Shown: piece by piece, positions 1 through 7,996 of the stretch
Numbering within the stretch: position 1 is the first letter of the stretch
How the letters are laid out: each line of letters opens with the position of its first letter
Assembly: GCF_001028665.1 (NCBI RefSeq)
Contig: NZ_CP011504.1
Coordinates: 2,976,001-3,040,000 of the forward strand
DNA from: Burkholderia pyrrocinia
GTDB lineage: Bacteria > Pseudomonadota > Gammaproteobacteria > Burkholderiales > Burkholderiaceae
DNA: 64,000 bases
Reading direction: 5' to 3'
The notes under the pieces: model-generated
Database searches by the model: none
Told to the model about the DNA's origin: nothing
The model's input: only the letters and a program-made list of their open reading frames with translations
Translations under genes and position numbers: made by a program

Positions 1-206
1 TCGCGGCGGCCGACGCCGTCGACGCCAACGACGAGCGGATAACCTCCGTCCGACGAATAATGCGTGCCGGACGCACGCGCCTGCGCGATCCGGCTCAGCG
101 CGGACGCCGTCACGTCGATCAGGCTGTGGCCCGGCATCGCGCGCGGCGGTTCGAATTCCATATGAACGGGACGCTCGCCGGCGCCCGTCACGACTGCAGC
201 TTTCAT
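1..206 (-). CDS. MDR-family (quinone oxidoreductase-like) reductase, N-terminal part
   Basis: The gene runs off the left edge, so only the first 68 codons are visible. The ATG at 206 is preceded by a clear AAGGAG. The protein begins MKAAVVTGAGERP and later has YPLVVGVDGVGR, the GroES-like N-terminal pattern of medium-chain dehydrogenases/reductases, NADPH:quinone oxidoreductase branch. The Rossmann domain is outside the window. It lies 46 bp downstream of a small gene on the same strand, and both diverge from an AraC-type regulator, so regulation by that AraC protein is a reasonable inference. Substrate unknown. Confidence 0.8.
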   Translation of the reverse strand, partial: MKAAVVTGAGERPVHMEFEPPRAMPGHSLIDVTASALSRIAQARASGTHYSSDGGYPLVVGVDGVGRR

Positions 207-252
207 GGTGACTCCTTGAATCGGGGATCTCGATCGACGGTTCCGGCGGACG

Positions 253-504
253 TCAGCGCGCATCGAGCCACGCGCGCAGCGCGGGATCGCGCACTTCCAG
301 CACGTCGAACAGGCCGAGCGCGCGCAGCGCGGGCAACGCATCGATCGTGTCGGCTTCCGCGCGTGCCCGGTCGGCGGGCGTGGCGTCGGGATCGGTCAGC
401 ACACGCGCGTTGACCAGAAACGCACCGATGGTGCCCTTGCGGATCGTCGTTCCGCCGGCGTCGATCCGGTCGGCATGGTCGGGAAGCATCTGTTCGGCTC
501 GCAT
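253..504 (-). CDS. small conserved-looking hypothetical protein (83 aa)
   Basis: An 83-residue soluble protein with no signal peptide or membrane segment and an Ala/Asp/Arg-rich composition. The chosen ATG (504) has GGAG nine bases upstream; a second ATG at 489 is possible. Codon third positions are mostly G/C, as expected for a real gene here. I do not recognise the family. It sits upstream of the MDR reductase and is probably co-transcribed with it, divergent from the AraC gene across a 94-bp promoter gap. It may be a small partner of that reductase; this is inference from position only. Confidence 0.55.
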   Translation of the reverse strand: MRAEQMLPDHADRIDAGGTTIRKGTIGAFLVNARVLTDPDATPADRARAEADTIDALPALRALGLFDVLEVRDPALRAWLDAR

Positions 505-598
505 CGCGTCGTACTCCGGTTGTCATCGATGACGCAGTGTAGGCGTGCGAGACCGGCCGATCTCCGGTATAACAGCCATTCGATACCGCTATCCGGCC

Positions 599-1381
599 AT
601 GTCCGATCCACTCCTGCCCGCCCGATTCATCACGTCCGACGACGGCCCGTTCGTCGTCGCCGCCGTCCTGTCGCAACGCGACCCGCGCGTGACCGCGCCG
701 CACGCGCATGCGCGCGGCCAGCTTGTCGGCGCGCTGAGCGGGTTGCTGACGATCGGTCTCGACGACCAGGACTGGGTCGTGCCGGCGATCCACGCGATCT
801 GGATTCCGCCGCATTGCCGGCATTCGCTGCGTTCGTTCGGGCCGATTTCCGGCTGGTCGGCGTTCGTCGCCGAAGCGCGTTGCGCGGCGCTGCCGGACAC
901 GCCGCGCGCGATCCGTGCGTCGCCGCTGCTGCGCGAAGCCGTGCAGCGCGCCGCAAGCTGGGACGATGCGGAACTGAACGACGCGCAGACGCGGATCGCC
1001 GACGTGATCCTCGACGAAATCGCCGCGTCGAAAGTCGAATCGCTGAGTCTCGCGCGGCCGCGCGACGCGCGGCTCGTGCGTATCACCGACGCGCTGGCCA
1101 CGAACCTCGCGGACAACCGGCGGCTGGAGGAATGGGCCGAATGGGCCGGCATCAGTGCACGGACGATGAGCCGCCGCTTCGTCGCCGAGACGGGGCTGAC
1201 GTTCGCGCAATGGCGTCAGCAGGCAAGGCTGCTGCGTGCGCTGGAGAAAATCGCGGATGGCGTGTCGGTGACGACGATCGCGCTCGATCTCGGGTACGAC
1301 AACGTGAGCGCGTTCATCGACATGTTCCGGCGCGCGCTGGGGACGACGCCGGGGCGGTATTTGACGTCCTCATCCGCCTAA
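599..1381 (+). CDS. AraC-family transcriptional regulator, C-terminus overwritten by an insertion element
   Basis: A 260-residue one-domain-plus-cupin AraC regulator. An N-terminal cupin-like sensor (about residues 15-90, with a PHAHARGQLVGA segment) is followed by a linker and two helix-turn-helix units (about 160-255), ending DNVSAFIDMFRRALGTTPGR. The start is ATG 599 (MSDPLLPARF). It is divergent from the 83-aa gene and MDR reductase and probably controls them. The last codons (1361-1381) coincide with the right end of the adjacent IS200/IS605-type element, so the original C-terminus after TTPGRY has been replaced by Leu-Thr-Ser-Ser-Ser-Ala. The HTH domain itself is complete, so the protein is probably functional. 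Confidence 0.85.
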   Translation: MSDPLLPARFITSDDGPFVVAAVLSQRDPRVTAPHAHARGQLVGALSGLLTIGLDDQDWVVPAIHAIWIPPHCRHSLRSFGPISGWSAFVAEARCAALPDTPRAIRASPLLREAVQRAASWDDAELNDAQTRIADVILDEIAASKVESLSLARPRDARLVRITDALATNLADNRRLEEWAEWAGISARTMSRRFVAETGLTFAQWRQQARLLRALEKIADGVSVTTIALDLGYDNVSAFIDMFRRALGTTPGRYLTSSSA

Positions 1382-1480
1382 AGGCAGGTGATTCCCACGA
1401 CTGGCGATGCACGTCCGCATCGGAGAATGTTCAACGCAGCGTTGGTATCACGATCATGCAAGACACCACATTCACTGCAA
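1361..1480 (-). ncRNA. predicted omega-RNA scaffold of tnpB
   Basis: TnpB guide RNAs derive from the 3' end of tnpB and the right end of the element, with the guide read from flanking DNA. By that rule the scaffold would cover the last tnpB codons and the right-end mini-hairpin GCCTTTAGGC, ending at 1361. The guide would begin at 1360 and be read leftwards (ATACCGCCCCGG...), i.e. codons for the end of the AraC helix-turn-helix. The exact 5' end is a guess; the position is inferred from the family and no promoter was identified. Confidence 0.4.
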
Positions 1481-2430
1481 GCCCACTCTCTTATTCGCAG
1501 CCCCGCGATACCTTTCGGCCGCGTCGTGCTGTCTTTCGACCCGCACGCCGAACAGGACTGGGTAGAACCGCTTTCGTCCACTTCCTCGAACGTGGCTCCG
1601 TGCGCTATCGCTTTGTAACGGAGCTTGTGGCGGAAGGACGACCAGGATACGTCGTTGACGCTTTTCGCCATCCTGGTTTTGGTGAGACCGACGGCCGAAA
1701 CGTTGCCGACCGCGAGGTAATCGAAGCGCCGCACCAGGGCGAGCGCGAGCTTGTGCTGGAAATCGGCGCGGGCATTCGCCACCTTCGCATGCAGTTTCGC
1801 GATATGGCGCTTGTGCTTTCGCGCCCGTTGGGCTTTCGCCAGCTTTTCGGCCGCGCGCAGGCTGAACCGGTCGTTGGGCACCTTCTCGCCGGTCGAAAGT
1901 GTGGCGAAGTCTTTCAGACCGAGATCGATACCGACGCCGGAACGGATCGGTCGGGCTGGAACATCAGGCATCTCAATCACGATGTTGAGAAACCAGTTGC
2001 CGCGCGCATCCCGTGCAAAGTTAGTGCCGTCTTTGATCTTCCCTTCGGGAAGCGGCCGGCTGTTGAACACACGAAAGGTGTTGCCGGCAAAGCGAAACGC
2101 ATCGCCTTCTCGCTTCAGGTCACGGCCCTTCAGCGGCACCCAACCGAGCGATTTCCTACTGCGATAACGCAGGTAAGGACGTCGGCACTGGCTGCGCGAC
2201 TTCGCGTATTGCTCGCACGTTGCGTTGACCGTGCCGGAGTGGATGCCAAGTTCTTTGCTAGTTCCCGCCGTAAGCCTGTTCAGATCGAAGCCCGTCGGCC
2301 ACTTCTTGCTCCACTTGAGCGCGTGCTTCTGTGTGTCATTGCAGAAGTTCCAGACGTAATTCACCGCACGGCTCTGTTTGTTCAGGAGTCCGTTGAGCGA
2401 CTTCACTCGGTAGCGGTAGACAATGATCAT
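1378..2430 (-). CDS. tnpB: TnpB, RNA-guided nuclease of an IS200/IS605-type element
   Basis: A 350-residue protein (start ATG 2430, MIIVYRYRVK). The N-terminal helix-turn-helix/WED part is followed by the RuvC nuclease with GIDLGLKDFAT (Asp169), and a zinc ribbon with CSACG (Cys293, Cys296) and CSECG (Cys318, Cys321), then DRDTNAALNI with the third RuvC Asp. The usual RuvC-II glutamate is missing: the aligned stretch YLAVGNVSAVGL has Gly242 where most TnpBs have Glu. Glu286 in VDESGSTQSC, 44 residues later, is the likely substitute, matching the rearranged catalytic site reported for some TnpB and Fanzor lineages. Reading frame intact, no partner tnpA. TnpB is an omega-RNA-guided DNA nuclease, not the transposase itself. 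Confidence 0.88.
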   Translation of the reverse strand: MIIVYRYRVKSLNGLLNKQSRAVNYVWNFCNDTQKHALKWSKKWPTGFDLNRLTAGTSKELGIHSGTVNATCEQYAKSRSQCRRPYLRYRSRKSLGWVPLKGRDLKREGDAFRFAGNTFRVFNSRPLPEGKIKDGTNFARDARGNWFLNIVIEMPDVPARPIRSGVGIDLGLKDFATLSTGEKVPNDRFSLRAAEKLAKAQRARKHKRHIAKLHAKVANARADFQHKLALALVRRFDYLAVGNVSAVGLTKTRMAKSVNDVSWSSFRHKLRYKAIAHGATFEEVDESGSTQSCSACGSKDSTTRPKGIAGLRIREWACSECGVLHDRDTNAALNILRCGRASPVVGITCL

Positions 2431-2650
2431 AACAATCACTCTACCGTTGGAATGACGCCTGTCAACGGCGCTCCTTTCCTCACCGCCCTGCGTCCTGAAG
2501 AAAGTGCCCTTACGGAAATGGACGTGTTTCTCAGAAAACCCGATGAACCCGATTGTGCAGTGGGTGAATCTCGTGATGCTGACTACGCCAGAAGACAGAG
2601 GCACGTGCGGCGCATTCAGTCAGTACCCTCTCTGACGGTCACGCAGACTT

Positions 2651-3457
2651 TCAATACGTGCCATCGCCCTTCTTCACTGCCTCGCCGCCCTTCCCCTTGA
2701 ACTGCGCCGCGAGCCGCTCCGCACTCCTCGCCAGCAGCGTCGTATCGACCCCGACCGCGACGAACAGCGCACCTGCTTCCAGATACCGCCGCGCCGCCGC
2801 TTCATCCGCACTCAGCATGCCCGGCGCCTTGCCGGCTGCCTTGATCGTCCGGATCGCGCCGTCGATCGCGGCCTGCACGTCCGGGTGCCCCGGATTGCCG
2901 AGATGCCCGAGATCGGCAGCCAGATCGGCCGGCCCGATGAACACGCCATCGACGCCTTCGACGCGCGCAATCGCGTCGATCGCATCGAGCCCTGCACGCG
3001 TCTCGACCTGCACGAGCACGGCCATCCCGTCGTTCGCTCGATGCAGGTAGTCGCCGACGCGATTCCATCGCGACGCGCGCGCCAGCGCGCTGCCGACGCC
3101 GCGCATCCCGTGCGGCGGGTAACGCGTCGCGGCAACGGCCGCGCGCGCCTCATCGGCGCTCTGCACCATCGGCACCAGCAGCGTCTGCGCGCCGAGATCG
3201 AGCACCTGCTTGACGATCACCGGATCGTTCCACGGCACGCGCACGACCGGATGCGACGGATACGGCGCGATCGCCTGCAGTTGCGCGAGGATCGTCGGCA
3301 CCGTGTTCGGCGCGTGCTCGCCGTCGATCAGCAGCCAGTCGAAACCGGCGCCCGCGACGACTTCGGCACTGTACGGATTCGCGAGGCCGAGCCACAGCCC
3401 GATCTGCGCATCGCCGCGCGCGAGCGCGGCCTTGAAGACATTCGAAGGAATCTGCAT
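2651..3457 (-). CDS. hpaI: 4-hydroxy-2-oxoheptane-1,7-dioate aldolase
   Basis: A 268-residue class II pyruvate aldolase of the HpcH/HpaI family. It cleaves 4-hydroxy-2-oxo-heptane-1,7-dioate to pyruvate and succinate semialdehyde, the last step of the homoprotocatechuate meta pathway. Diagnostic segments are [29 protein letters not shown], the metal-site region [13 protein letters not shown] and [12 protein letters not shown]. The C-terminus (KKGDGTY) resembles that of E. coli HpaI, so the gene is complete although the insertion element abuts its stop codon. It starts 7 bp after hpaH and ends the operon. Confidence 0.93.
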   Translation of the reverse strand: MQIPSNVFKAALARGDAQIGLWLGLANPYSAEVVAGAGFDWLLIDGEHAPNTVPTILAQLQAIAPYPSHPVVRVPWNDPVIVKQVLDLGAQTLLVPMVQSADEARAAVAATRYPPHGMRGVGSALARASRWNRVGDYLHRANDGMAVLVQVETRAGLDAIDAIARVEGVDGVFIGPADLAADLGHLGNPGHPDVQAAIDGAIRTIKAAGKAPGMLSADEAAARRYLEAGALFVAVGVDTTLLARSAERLAAQFKGKGGEAVKKGDGTY

Positions 3458-3464
3458 CGCTCGC

Positions 3465-4268
3465 TCACTCGAAGTAGCACTGGATCGTCCCGAGCGGGCC
3501 GTAGTCGACACTGAACGTATCACCCGGCCGCGCCGCGCACGGCCGCGTGAACGAGCCGCCGAGCACGATCTGCCCGGGTTCCAGCGCGACGTCGAAGCGC
3601 GACAGCCGGTTCGCGAGCCACGCGACGCCGTTCGCCGGATGGTTCAGCACGCCGGCCGCGACGCCCGTTTCCTCGACCACGCCGTTGCGCGACATGATCG
3701 CCGCGACCCAGCGCAGGTCGACGTCGTGCGGAGTCACCGGCCGCCCGCCGATCACGACACCCGCGTTCGCCGCGTTGTCGGCGATCGTGTCGAACACCTT
3801 GCGCGGCCGTTTCGTATCGGGGTCGATCGACTGGCTGCGCGCGTCGATGATCTCGAGCGCGGGCACCACATAGTCGACTGCGTCGTACACGTCGAAGATC
3901 GTGCAGTCCGGCCCCGAGAGCCGCTTGCCGAGCACGAACGCGAGTTCCACCTCGACGCGCGGCACGATGAAGCGGCCGGTCGGGATCGTGCCGCCATCCG
4001 CGAAGAACATGTCGTCGAGCAGCGCGCCGTAGTCGGGTTCGTCGATCTGCGACGTGTTCTGCATCGCCTTCGACGTGAGGCCGATCTTGTGTCCTTTCAG
4101 CGTGCGGCCTTCCGCGAGCTTGAGGGTCACCCACGCGCGCTGGATCGCATATGCGTCGTCGATCGTGATGTCGGGATGGTCGAGCGAGATCTGGCGGATC
4201 TGCTTGCGCTCGCGCTCGGCGTCGTGCAGACGCTGCGCGAGCTGGTCGATGATGGCGGGTTCGAGCAT
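3465..4268 (-). CDS. hpaH: 2-oxo-hept-4-ene-1,7-dioate hydratase
   Basis: A 267-residue member of the fumarylacetoacetate hydrolase-like hydratase/decarboxylase family (HpaH, MhpD-like). It adds water to 2-oxo-hept-4-ene-1,7-dioate using a divalent metal. Recognisable parts are [26 protein letters not shown], the metal-binding [14 protein letters not shown], and [20 protein letters not shown] near the end. Start ATG 4268 ([14 protein letters not shown]) lies 20 bp beyond hpaF. Operon neighbours hpaF and hpaI fix the assignment. Confidence 0.93.
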   Translation of the reverse strand: MLEPAIIDQLAQRLHDAERERKQIRQISLDHPDITIDDAYAIQRAWVTLKLAEGRTLKGHKIGLTSKAMQNTSQIDEPDYGALLDDMFFADGGTIPTGRFIVPRVEVELAFVLGKRLSGPDCTIFDVYDAVDYVVPALEIIDARSQSIDPDTKRPRKVFDTIADNAANAGVVIGGRPVTPHDVDLRWVAAIMSRNGVVEETGVAAGVLNHPANGVAWLANRLSRFDVALEPGQIVLGGSFTRPCAARPGDTFSVDYGPLGTIQCYFE

Positions 4269-4288
4269 GGTCGGGTCGGGAATGGGGT

Positions 4289-4681
4289 TCAGCCGGCCCG
4301 CTTGTAGCGGGCGTGGATGTTGTTGTGCTTGTACGAGCCGCTTTCGCTGAACTCGGTCAGCTCCATCGACAGCGCGAGATAGCGTTTCGCGTACAGCTCG
4401 GCGAAATGCGCCTTGATCGCGTCGAACAGCGCGTCGCACGCGGCCTTCTTCGTGTCGTCGCTGCGGCCCGAGCCGATCTTCAGCGTCACGTGGACGAACG
4501 CGTCGTCCTCCGTGCCGTCGGCAACGCAGTAGTCCTGCAGCTCGATCGCGCGCGAGCGGATGCCGCCGGTCGGGAACACGCCGCCCTGCGCGATCAACGT
4601 GGCGTTGATCGTGCGCAGCAGCGCGGGGATGCGCGCGTCGTCGCGGATGTTCGCGGTGTATTCGACGACGATGTGGGGCAT
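4289..4681 (-). CDS. hpaF: 5-carboxymethyl-2-hydroxymuconate delta-isomerase
   Basis: A 130-residue small tautomerase-superfamily trimer subunit. It isomerises 5-carboxymethyl-2-hydroxymuconate to 5-oxo-pent-3-ene-1,2,5-tricarboxylate. The protein starts [12 protein letters not shown], so Pro becomes the N-terminal catalytic base once Met is removed; the length matches the E. coli enzyme (about 126). Start ATG 4681. It is 41 bp from hpaD and 20 bp from hpaH in the same operon. Confidence 0.92.
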   Translation of the reverse strand: MPHIVVEYTANIRDDARIPALLRTINATLIAQGGVFPTGGIRSRAIELQDYCVADGTEDDAFVHVTLKIGSGRSDDTKKAACDALFDAIKAHFAELYAKRYLALSMELTEFSESGSYKHNNIHARYKRAG

Positions 4682-4722
4682 GGCAAATCTCCGGTCGGAT
4701 GTCGTATGCGGGGCGGCAGCGT

Positions 4723-5571
4723 TCAGGGCAGCGGAAAGATCGCGTTGATCTGCCCGGTGCCCGAACTCGCGAAATAGTCGGTGACGATCTCGACGGGCTT
4801 GTCGTAACGATCCCATCCGAGCAGGCCGAGCAGCATCGCCGTGTCGTGCATGCCGCCTTCGCCGTGGCAATGCGTGTTGTACTCGGGCAGCATCGCGCAG
4901 AAGGTCTTGAAATCGCCCTGCTTCCACAGCTCGACCACGCGCAGGTCGACTTGCCTGAAGAACTCGCGGCTGATCTGGTGGATCGATTCCTCGGGGCTGC
5001 CGTTATCGTTGAAGCGGTGCGACAGCGAACCGCTCGCGAGGAACGCGACGTTCGAATCGCTTTTCTCGATCGCTTCGAGCAGCGCCTCGCCGAAGCGCCG
5101 GCTTTCGTCGAGCGTGTGCCACATGCACCAGCCGGCGATCGACACGACCTTGAAGTGCTGGTCGCCGTTCATGTAGCGCATCGGCACCAGCGTCCCGTAT
5201 TCGAGTTCGAGGCTGTCGATCTCGTGTGCGCGCGTCGCGATCCCGCGTGCGCTGGCCGTCTCGGCGATCAGTTGGCCGAGCGCCGGGTTGCCCGGATACG
5301 CGTACTGCATGTCGCGGATGAAATGCGGCAGCTCGTTGCTCGTGTACGTGCCGGCGAACCGCGCGTTGCAGTTCACGTGATAACCCGCGTTGACGAGCCA
5401 GTGCACGTCCGACACGACGATCGTGTCGACGCCGAGCGCGCGGCAGCGCTCGCCGATCAGCTGATGGCCGCGGATCGCCGCTTCGCGGCAGCCGTGATGC
5501 CTGCCGGGCAATTCCGACAGGTACATCGACGGCACATGCGTGATCTTCGCGGCGAGGGACAGTTTGCCCAT
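4723..5571 (-). CDS. hpaD: 3,4-dihydroxyphenylacetate 2,3-dioxygenase
   Basis: A 282-residue class III (LigB-type) extradiol dioxygenase that opens the ring of homoprotocatechuate between carbons 2 and 3 using Fe(II). Iron-site features are [17 protein letters not shown] near residues 52-68, [11 protein letters not shown] near 179-189 and [19 protein letters not shown] near the C-terminal third. The E. coli HpaD protein is of the same type. It is the first gene after a 170-bp gap that carries two hairpin repeats, so its expression may be adjusted relative to hpaE. Confidence 0.93.
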   Translation of the reverse strand: MGKLSLAAKITHVPSMYLSELPGRHHGCREAAIRGHQLIGERCRALGVDTIVVSDVHWLVNAGYHVNCNARFAGTYTSNELPHFIRDMQYAYPGNPALGQLIAETASARGIATRAHEIDSLELEYGTLVPMRYMNGDQHFKVVSIAGWCMWHTLDESRRFGEALLEAIEKSDSNVAFLASGSLSHRFNDNGSPEESIHQISREFFRQVDLRVVELWKQGDFKTFCAMLPEYNTHCHGEGGMHDTAMLLGLLGWDRYDKPVEIVTDYFASSGTGQINAIFPLP

Positions 5572-5587
5572 CGTTAAGTCTCCTGTC

Positions 5588-5681
5588 GGCTGGAGTTAGC
5601 GCTTTAGCGGTTACTCCAGCCCCATGCTTCGCGGTCGGCCGGAGTTAGCGCTTTAGCGGTTACTCCGGCCCCATGCTTCGC
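5588..5681 (-). repeat. tandem pair of hairpin repeats (49-bp period) between hpaE and hpaD
   Basis: Two copies of a 45-bp unit start at 5588 and 5637 with a 49-bp period. Each forms a near-perfect 34-base hairpin (5588-5621 and 5637-5670): an outer stem GGCYGGAGT/ACTCYRGCC and an inner CGCT/AGCG stem from the shared core TTAGCGCTTTAGCGGTTA. Within the units the only differences are T to C at 5591/5640 and A to G at 5618/5667. These two positions pair with each other, so the change is compensatory. The copies lie in the mRNA between hpaE and hpaD, where they could act as a processing, stabilising or attenuating structure. Confidence 0.85.
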
Positions 5682-5741
5682 AGTCCCGCAGCCGGCATGC
5701 CGGCCAAGGGATCGTTCTTGCGGCGAAACGACCGGCGCCCG

Positions 5742-7205
5742 TTACACGCCCCAGCGCGGAATATGATGCGAACCCATCGAGATGCACACGTTCTTGATCT
5801 CCGCGAACACCTCGAAACTGTACTCGCCGCCCTCGCGCCCGGTGCCCGATTCCTTCACGCCGCCGAACGGCTGGCGCAGGTCGCGCACGTTCTGGCTGTT
5901 CACGAACACCATCCCGGCCTCGATGCCGCGCGCGAGGCGATGCACCTTGCCGACGTCCTGCGTCCAGATGTACGACGCGAGGCCGTACGACGTGTCGTTA
6001 GCGAGCCGCAGCCCTTCTTCCTCGTCCTCGAACGGGATCAGGCACGCGACCGGCCCGAAGATCTCTTCCTGCGCGATGCGCATCCGGTTGTCGACGTCGG
6101 CGAACACGGTCGGCCGCACGAAGTTGCCGTTGCGCAAATGGTCGGGCAAGCCCGCCGGCTTGTCCGCGCCGCCCGCGACCACGCGCGCGCCTTCCTGCTC
6201 GCCGATGCGGATATAACCCGTCACCTTCTCCCAGTGCTGGCGCGTGATCATCGCGCCGAGCTGCGTGGCCGGATCGGACGGATCGCCGACCACCAGGTTG
6301 TTCGCACGGCGCGCGAATTCCTGCACGAAGCGGTCGTAGATCGTGCGCTGCACGAAGATCCGCGAGCCCGCAGTGCAGCGTTCGCCGTTGATCGAGAAGA
6401 TCGTGAACAGCGACGCATCGAGCGCGCGGTCGAAATCCGCGTCGTCGAAGATCAGCACCGGCGACTTGCCGCCGAGCTCCATCGAATACTTCTTGAGGCC
6501 CGCGCGCTCCATGATCCGCTTGCCCGTGACGGTGCCGCCCGTAAACGACACCGCACGCACGTCCGGATGCCGCACGAGCGCGTCGCCGGCGGTTGCACCA
6601 TAGCCCTGCACGACGTTCAGCACGCCGGGCGGGATCCCGGCTTCGAGCGCGAGCCGGCCGAGCTGGTCGGCCGTCAGCGGCGACAGCTCCGACATCTTCA
6701 GCACGGCCGTGTTGCCGAGCGCGAGGCACGGCGCCGTCTTCCATGTGGCCGTCATGAACGGCACGTTCCACGGCGACACCAGCGCGCACACGCCGACCGG
6801 CTGGTACAGCGTGTAGTTCAGCATCTGGTCGTCGACCGGATAGGTGCGGCCATTCATCTGCACGCACACTTCCGCGAAGAAATTGAAGTTCTCGGATGCC
6901 CGCGGGATGAGCTGCTTGCTCGTCTGCGCGATCGGCAGGCCGGTGTCCTGCGTCTCCAGCGCCGCGAGCATCGGCACGTTCTTCTCGATCAGCTCGCCAA
7001 GCTTGCGCATCAGCTTCGCGCGCTCCTTCGCGGGCGTGTTCGCCCATTTCGGGAACGCTTCCTTCGCCGCGCGCACGGCCGCGTCGACTTCGGCCTCGCC
7101 GGCCGACGCGACGTCGGTGATCACGTCGCCCGTCGCGGGATTCAGCGTCGTGAAGGTCTCGCGGCTCTCGACTTCGCGGCCGTCGATCCAGTGCTTGATG
7201 GTCAT
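5742..7205 (-). CDS. hpaE: 5-carboxymethyl-2-hydroxymuconate semialdehyde dehydrogenase
   Basis: A 487-residue NAD-dependent aldehyde dehydrogenase that oxidises the ring-cleavage semialdehyde to 5-carboxymethyl-2-hydroxymuconate. Family features are SPWNVPFMTATWKTAPCLA, the cofactor loop SFTGGTVTGKRI, the catalytic Glu in MELGGKSPVL, the catalytic Cys in INGERCTAGSRIF and EEIFGPV. Start ATG 7205 (MTIKHWIDGREV) is preceded by AAGGAG; the frame is open further upstream but the family length supports this start. Operon position between hpaG2 and hpaD supports HpaE specificity. Confidence 0.94.
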   Translation of the reverse strand: MTIKHWIDGREVESRETFTTLNPATGDVITDVASAGEAEVDAAVRAAKEAFPKWANTPAKERAKLMRKLGELIEKNVPMLAALETQDTGLPIAQTSKQLIPRASENFNFFAEVCVQMNGRTYPVDDQMLNYTLYQPVGVCALVSPWNVPFMTATWKTAPCLALGNTAVLKMSELSPLTADQLGRLALEAGIPPGVLNVVQGYGATAGDALVRHPDVRAVSFTGGTVTGKRIMERAGLKKYSMELGGKSPVLIFDDADFDRALDASLFTIFSINGERCTAGSRIFVQRTIYDRFVQEFARRANNLVVGDPSDPATQLGAMITRQHWEKVTGYIRIGEQEGARVVAGGADKPAGLPDHLRNGNFVRPTVFADVDNRMRIAQEEIFGPVACLIPFEDEEEGLRLANDTSYGLASYIWTQDVGKVHRLARGIEAGMVFVNSQNVRDLRQPFGGVKESGTGREGGEYSFEVFAEIKNVCISMGSHHIPRWGV

Positions 7206-7231
7206 GTGCTCTCCTTCCTTGGGCGACGGGC

Positions 7232-7996
7232 TCAGCCGGCGCGATAGTAGTCTGCTTCGCCGACGATCGTGTTCACGAGCCGGCCGATCCCTTCGATTTC
7301 GGTCACGACCTCGTCGCCCGGCTGCGTGTCCGCCAGCCCCTCGGGCGTGCCGGTCAGGATCAGGTCGCCCGGCGAGAGCGTCATGAAGCTGCTGATGTGC
7401 TCGATCAGCGCCGGCACGTCGAAGATCATGTCGCGCGTGCTGCCGCGCTGCGTCTCCCGGCCGTTCACCGTCGTACGCAGCGTCAGGTCGCCCGCGTCGC
7501 CGATCTCGTCGCGGCTGACGAACCACGGCCCGAGCGGCGTGCAGGTGTCGCGGTTCTTGACGCGCAGGTTCGGGCGGTAATAGTTCTCGAGATAGTCTCG
7601 GATCGCGTAGTCGTTCGCGACCGTGTAGCCGGCCACGTAGTCGATCGCCTGCGCGCGGCTCACGTTGCGCGCGGGCCGGCCGATCACGACGGCCAGTTCG
7701 CACTCGTAGTGCATGTGCGTCGCGTCCGCCGGGCGCACGGTACGCGACCGGTGGCCGACGAACGTGTTCGGCCCCTTCAGGAAGATCAGCGGCTCGCTCG
7801 GCGCCTTGAACGCGAGTTCCTTCGCGTGGTCGGCGTAGTTGAGGCCGAGCGCGAACGTCGTGCGCGGCGCGACGGGCGGCAGCCATGCGACCGCCTCCTC
7901 GGCGACCACGCGCCCCGTGTCGAGGCGGATCGCACCGTCGCCGGCCGGCTCGGCCGCATGCAGTGCGCCGTTGTAGATCACGCGCGCCGTCTTCAT
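7232..7996 (-). CDS. hpaG2: HpaG2: fumarylacetoacetate-hydrolase-fold isomerase/decarboxylase subunit
   Basis: A 254-residue FAH-fold protein corresponding to the C-terminal half of the bifunctional E. coli HpaG, which handles the 5-oxo-pent-3-ene-1,2,5-tricarboxylate decarboxylase/isomerase steps. Segments such as FALGLNYADHAKEL, IFLKGPNTFVGH, the metal-ligand region YECELAVVIG and LILTGTPEGLADTQPGD are typical. Its ATG overlaps the hpaG1 stop by 4 bp, so the two halves are translationally coupled separate genes rather than one fused protein. Confidence 0.9.
   Translation of the reverse strand: MKTARVIYNGALHAAEPAGDGAIRLDTGRVVAEEAVAWLPPVAPRTTFALGLNYADHAKELAFKAPSEPLIFLKGPNTFVGHRSRTVRPADATHMHYECELAVVIGRPARNVSRAQAIDYVAGYTVANDYAIRDYLENYYRPNLRVKNRDTCTPLGPWFVSRDEIGDAGDLTLRTTVNGRETQRGSTRDMIFDVPALIEHISSFMTLSPGDLILTGTPEGLADTQPGDEVVTEIEGIGRLVNTIVGEADYYRAG

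Larger units (their letters stand above)
1361..2648 (-). mobile_element. IS200/IS605-type element carrying only tnpB
   Basis: The tnpB gene is bounded on its 3' side by a right-end sequence reading, on the minus strand, GGGAATCACC..GCCTTTAGGC..GACGTCAA. From memory this resembles IS605-family right ends that finish in TCAA after a GCCT/AGGC mini-hairpin. The right boundary is therefore placed at 1361. The left boundary is less certain. I place it at about 2648, just after TATTGAA, which would be the target-adjacent motif on the minus strand; the hpaI stop codon lies in that motif. No tnpA, target-site duplication or terminal inverted repeat is seen, as expected for this family. It lies between the AraC gene and hpaI. 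Confidence 0.7.

Noticed and set aside
1361..2648. An IS200-type tnpA in or beside the element
   Set aside because: No frame with the HUH and catalytic Tyr motifs of TnpA was found on either strand; the element carries tnpB only.
475..2700. Long plus-strand open frame across the AraC gene, the insertion element and the end of hpaI
   Set aside because: It is antisense to tnpB and out of frame with AraC for most of its length; it is a by-product of GC-rich codon structure. Only its last codons may be the original AraC tail.
5588..5681. CRISPR-like array between hpaE and hpaD
   Set aside because: Only two units, 4-bp spacers and no cas genes; the units are hairpins with compensatory changes, not direct-repeat/spacer structure.
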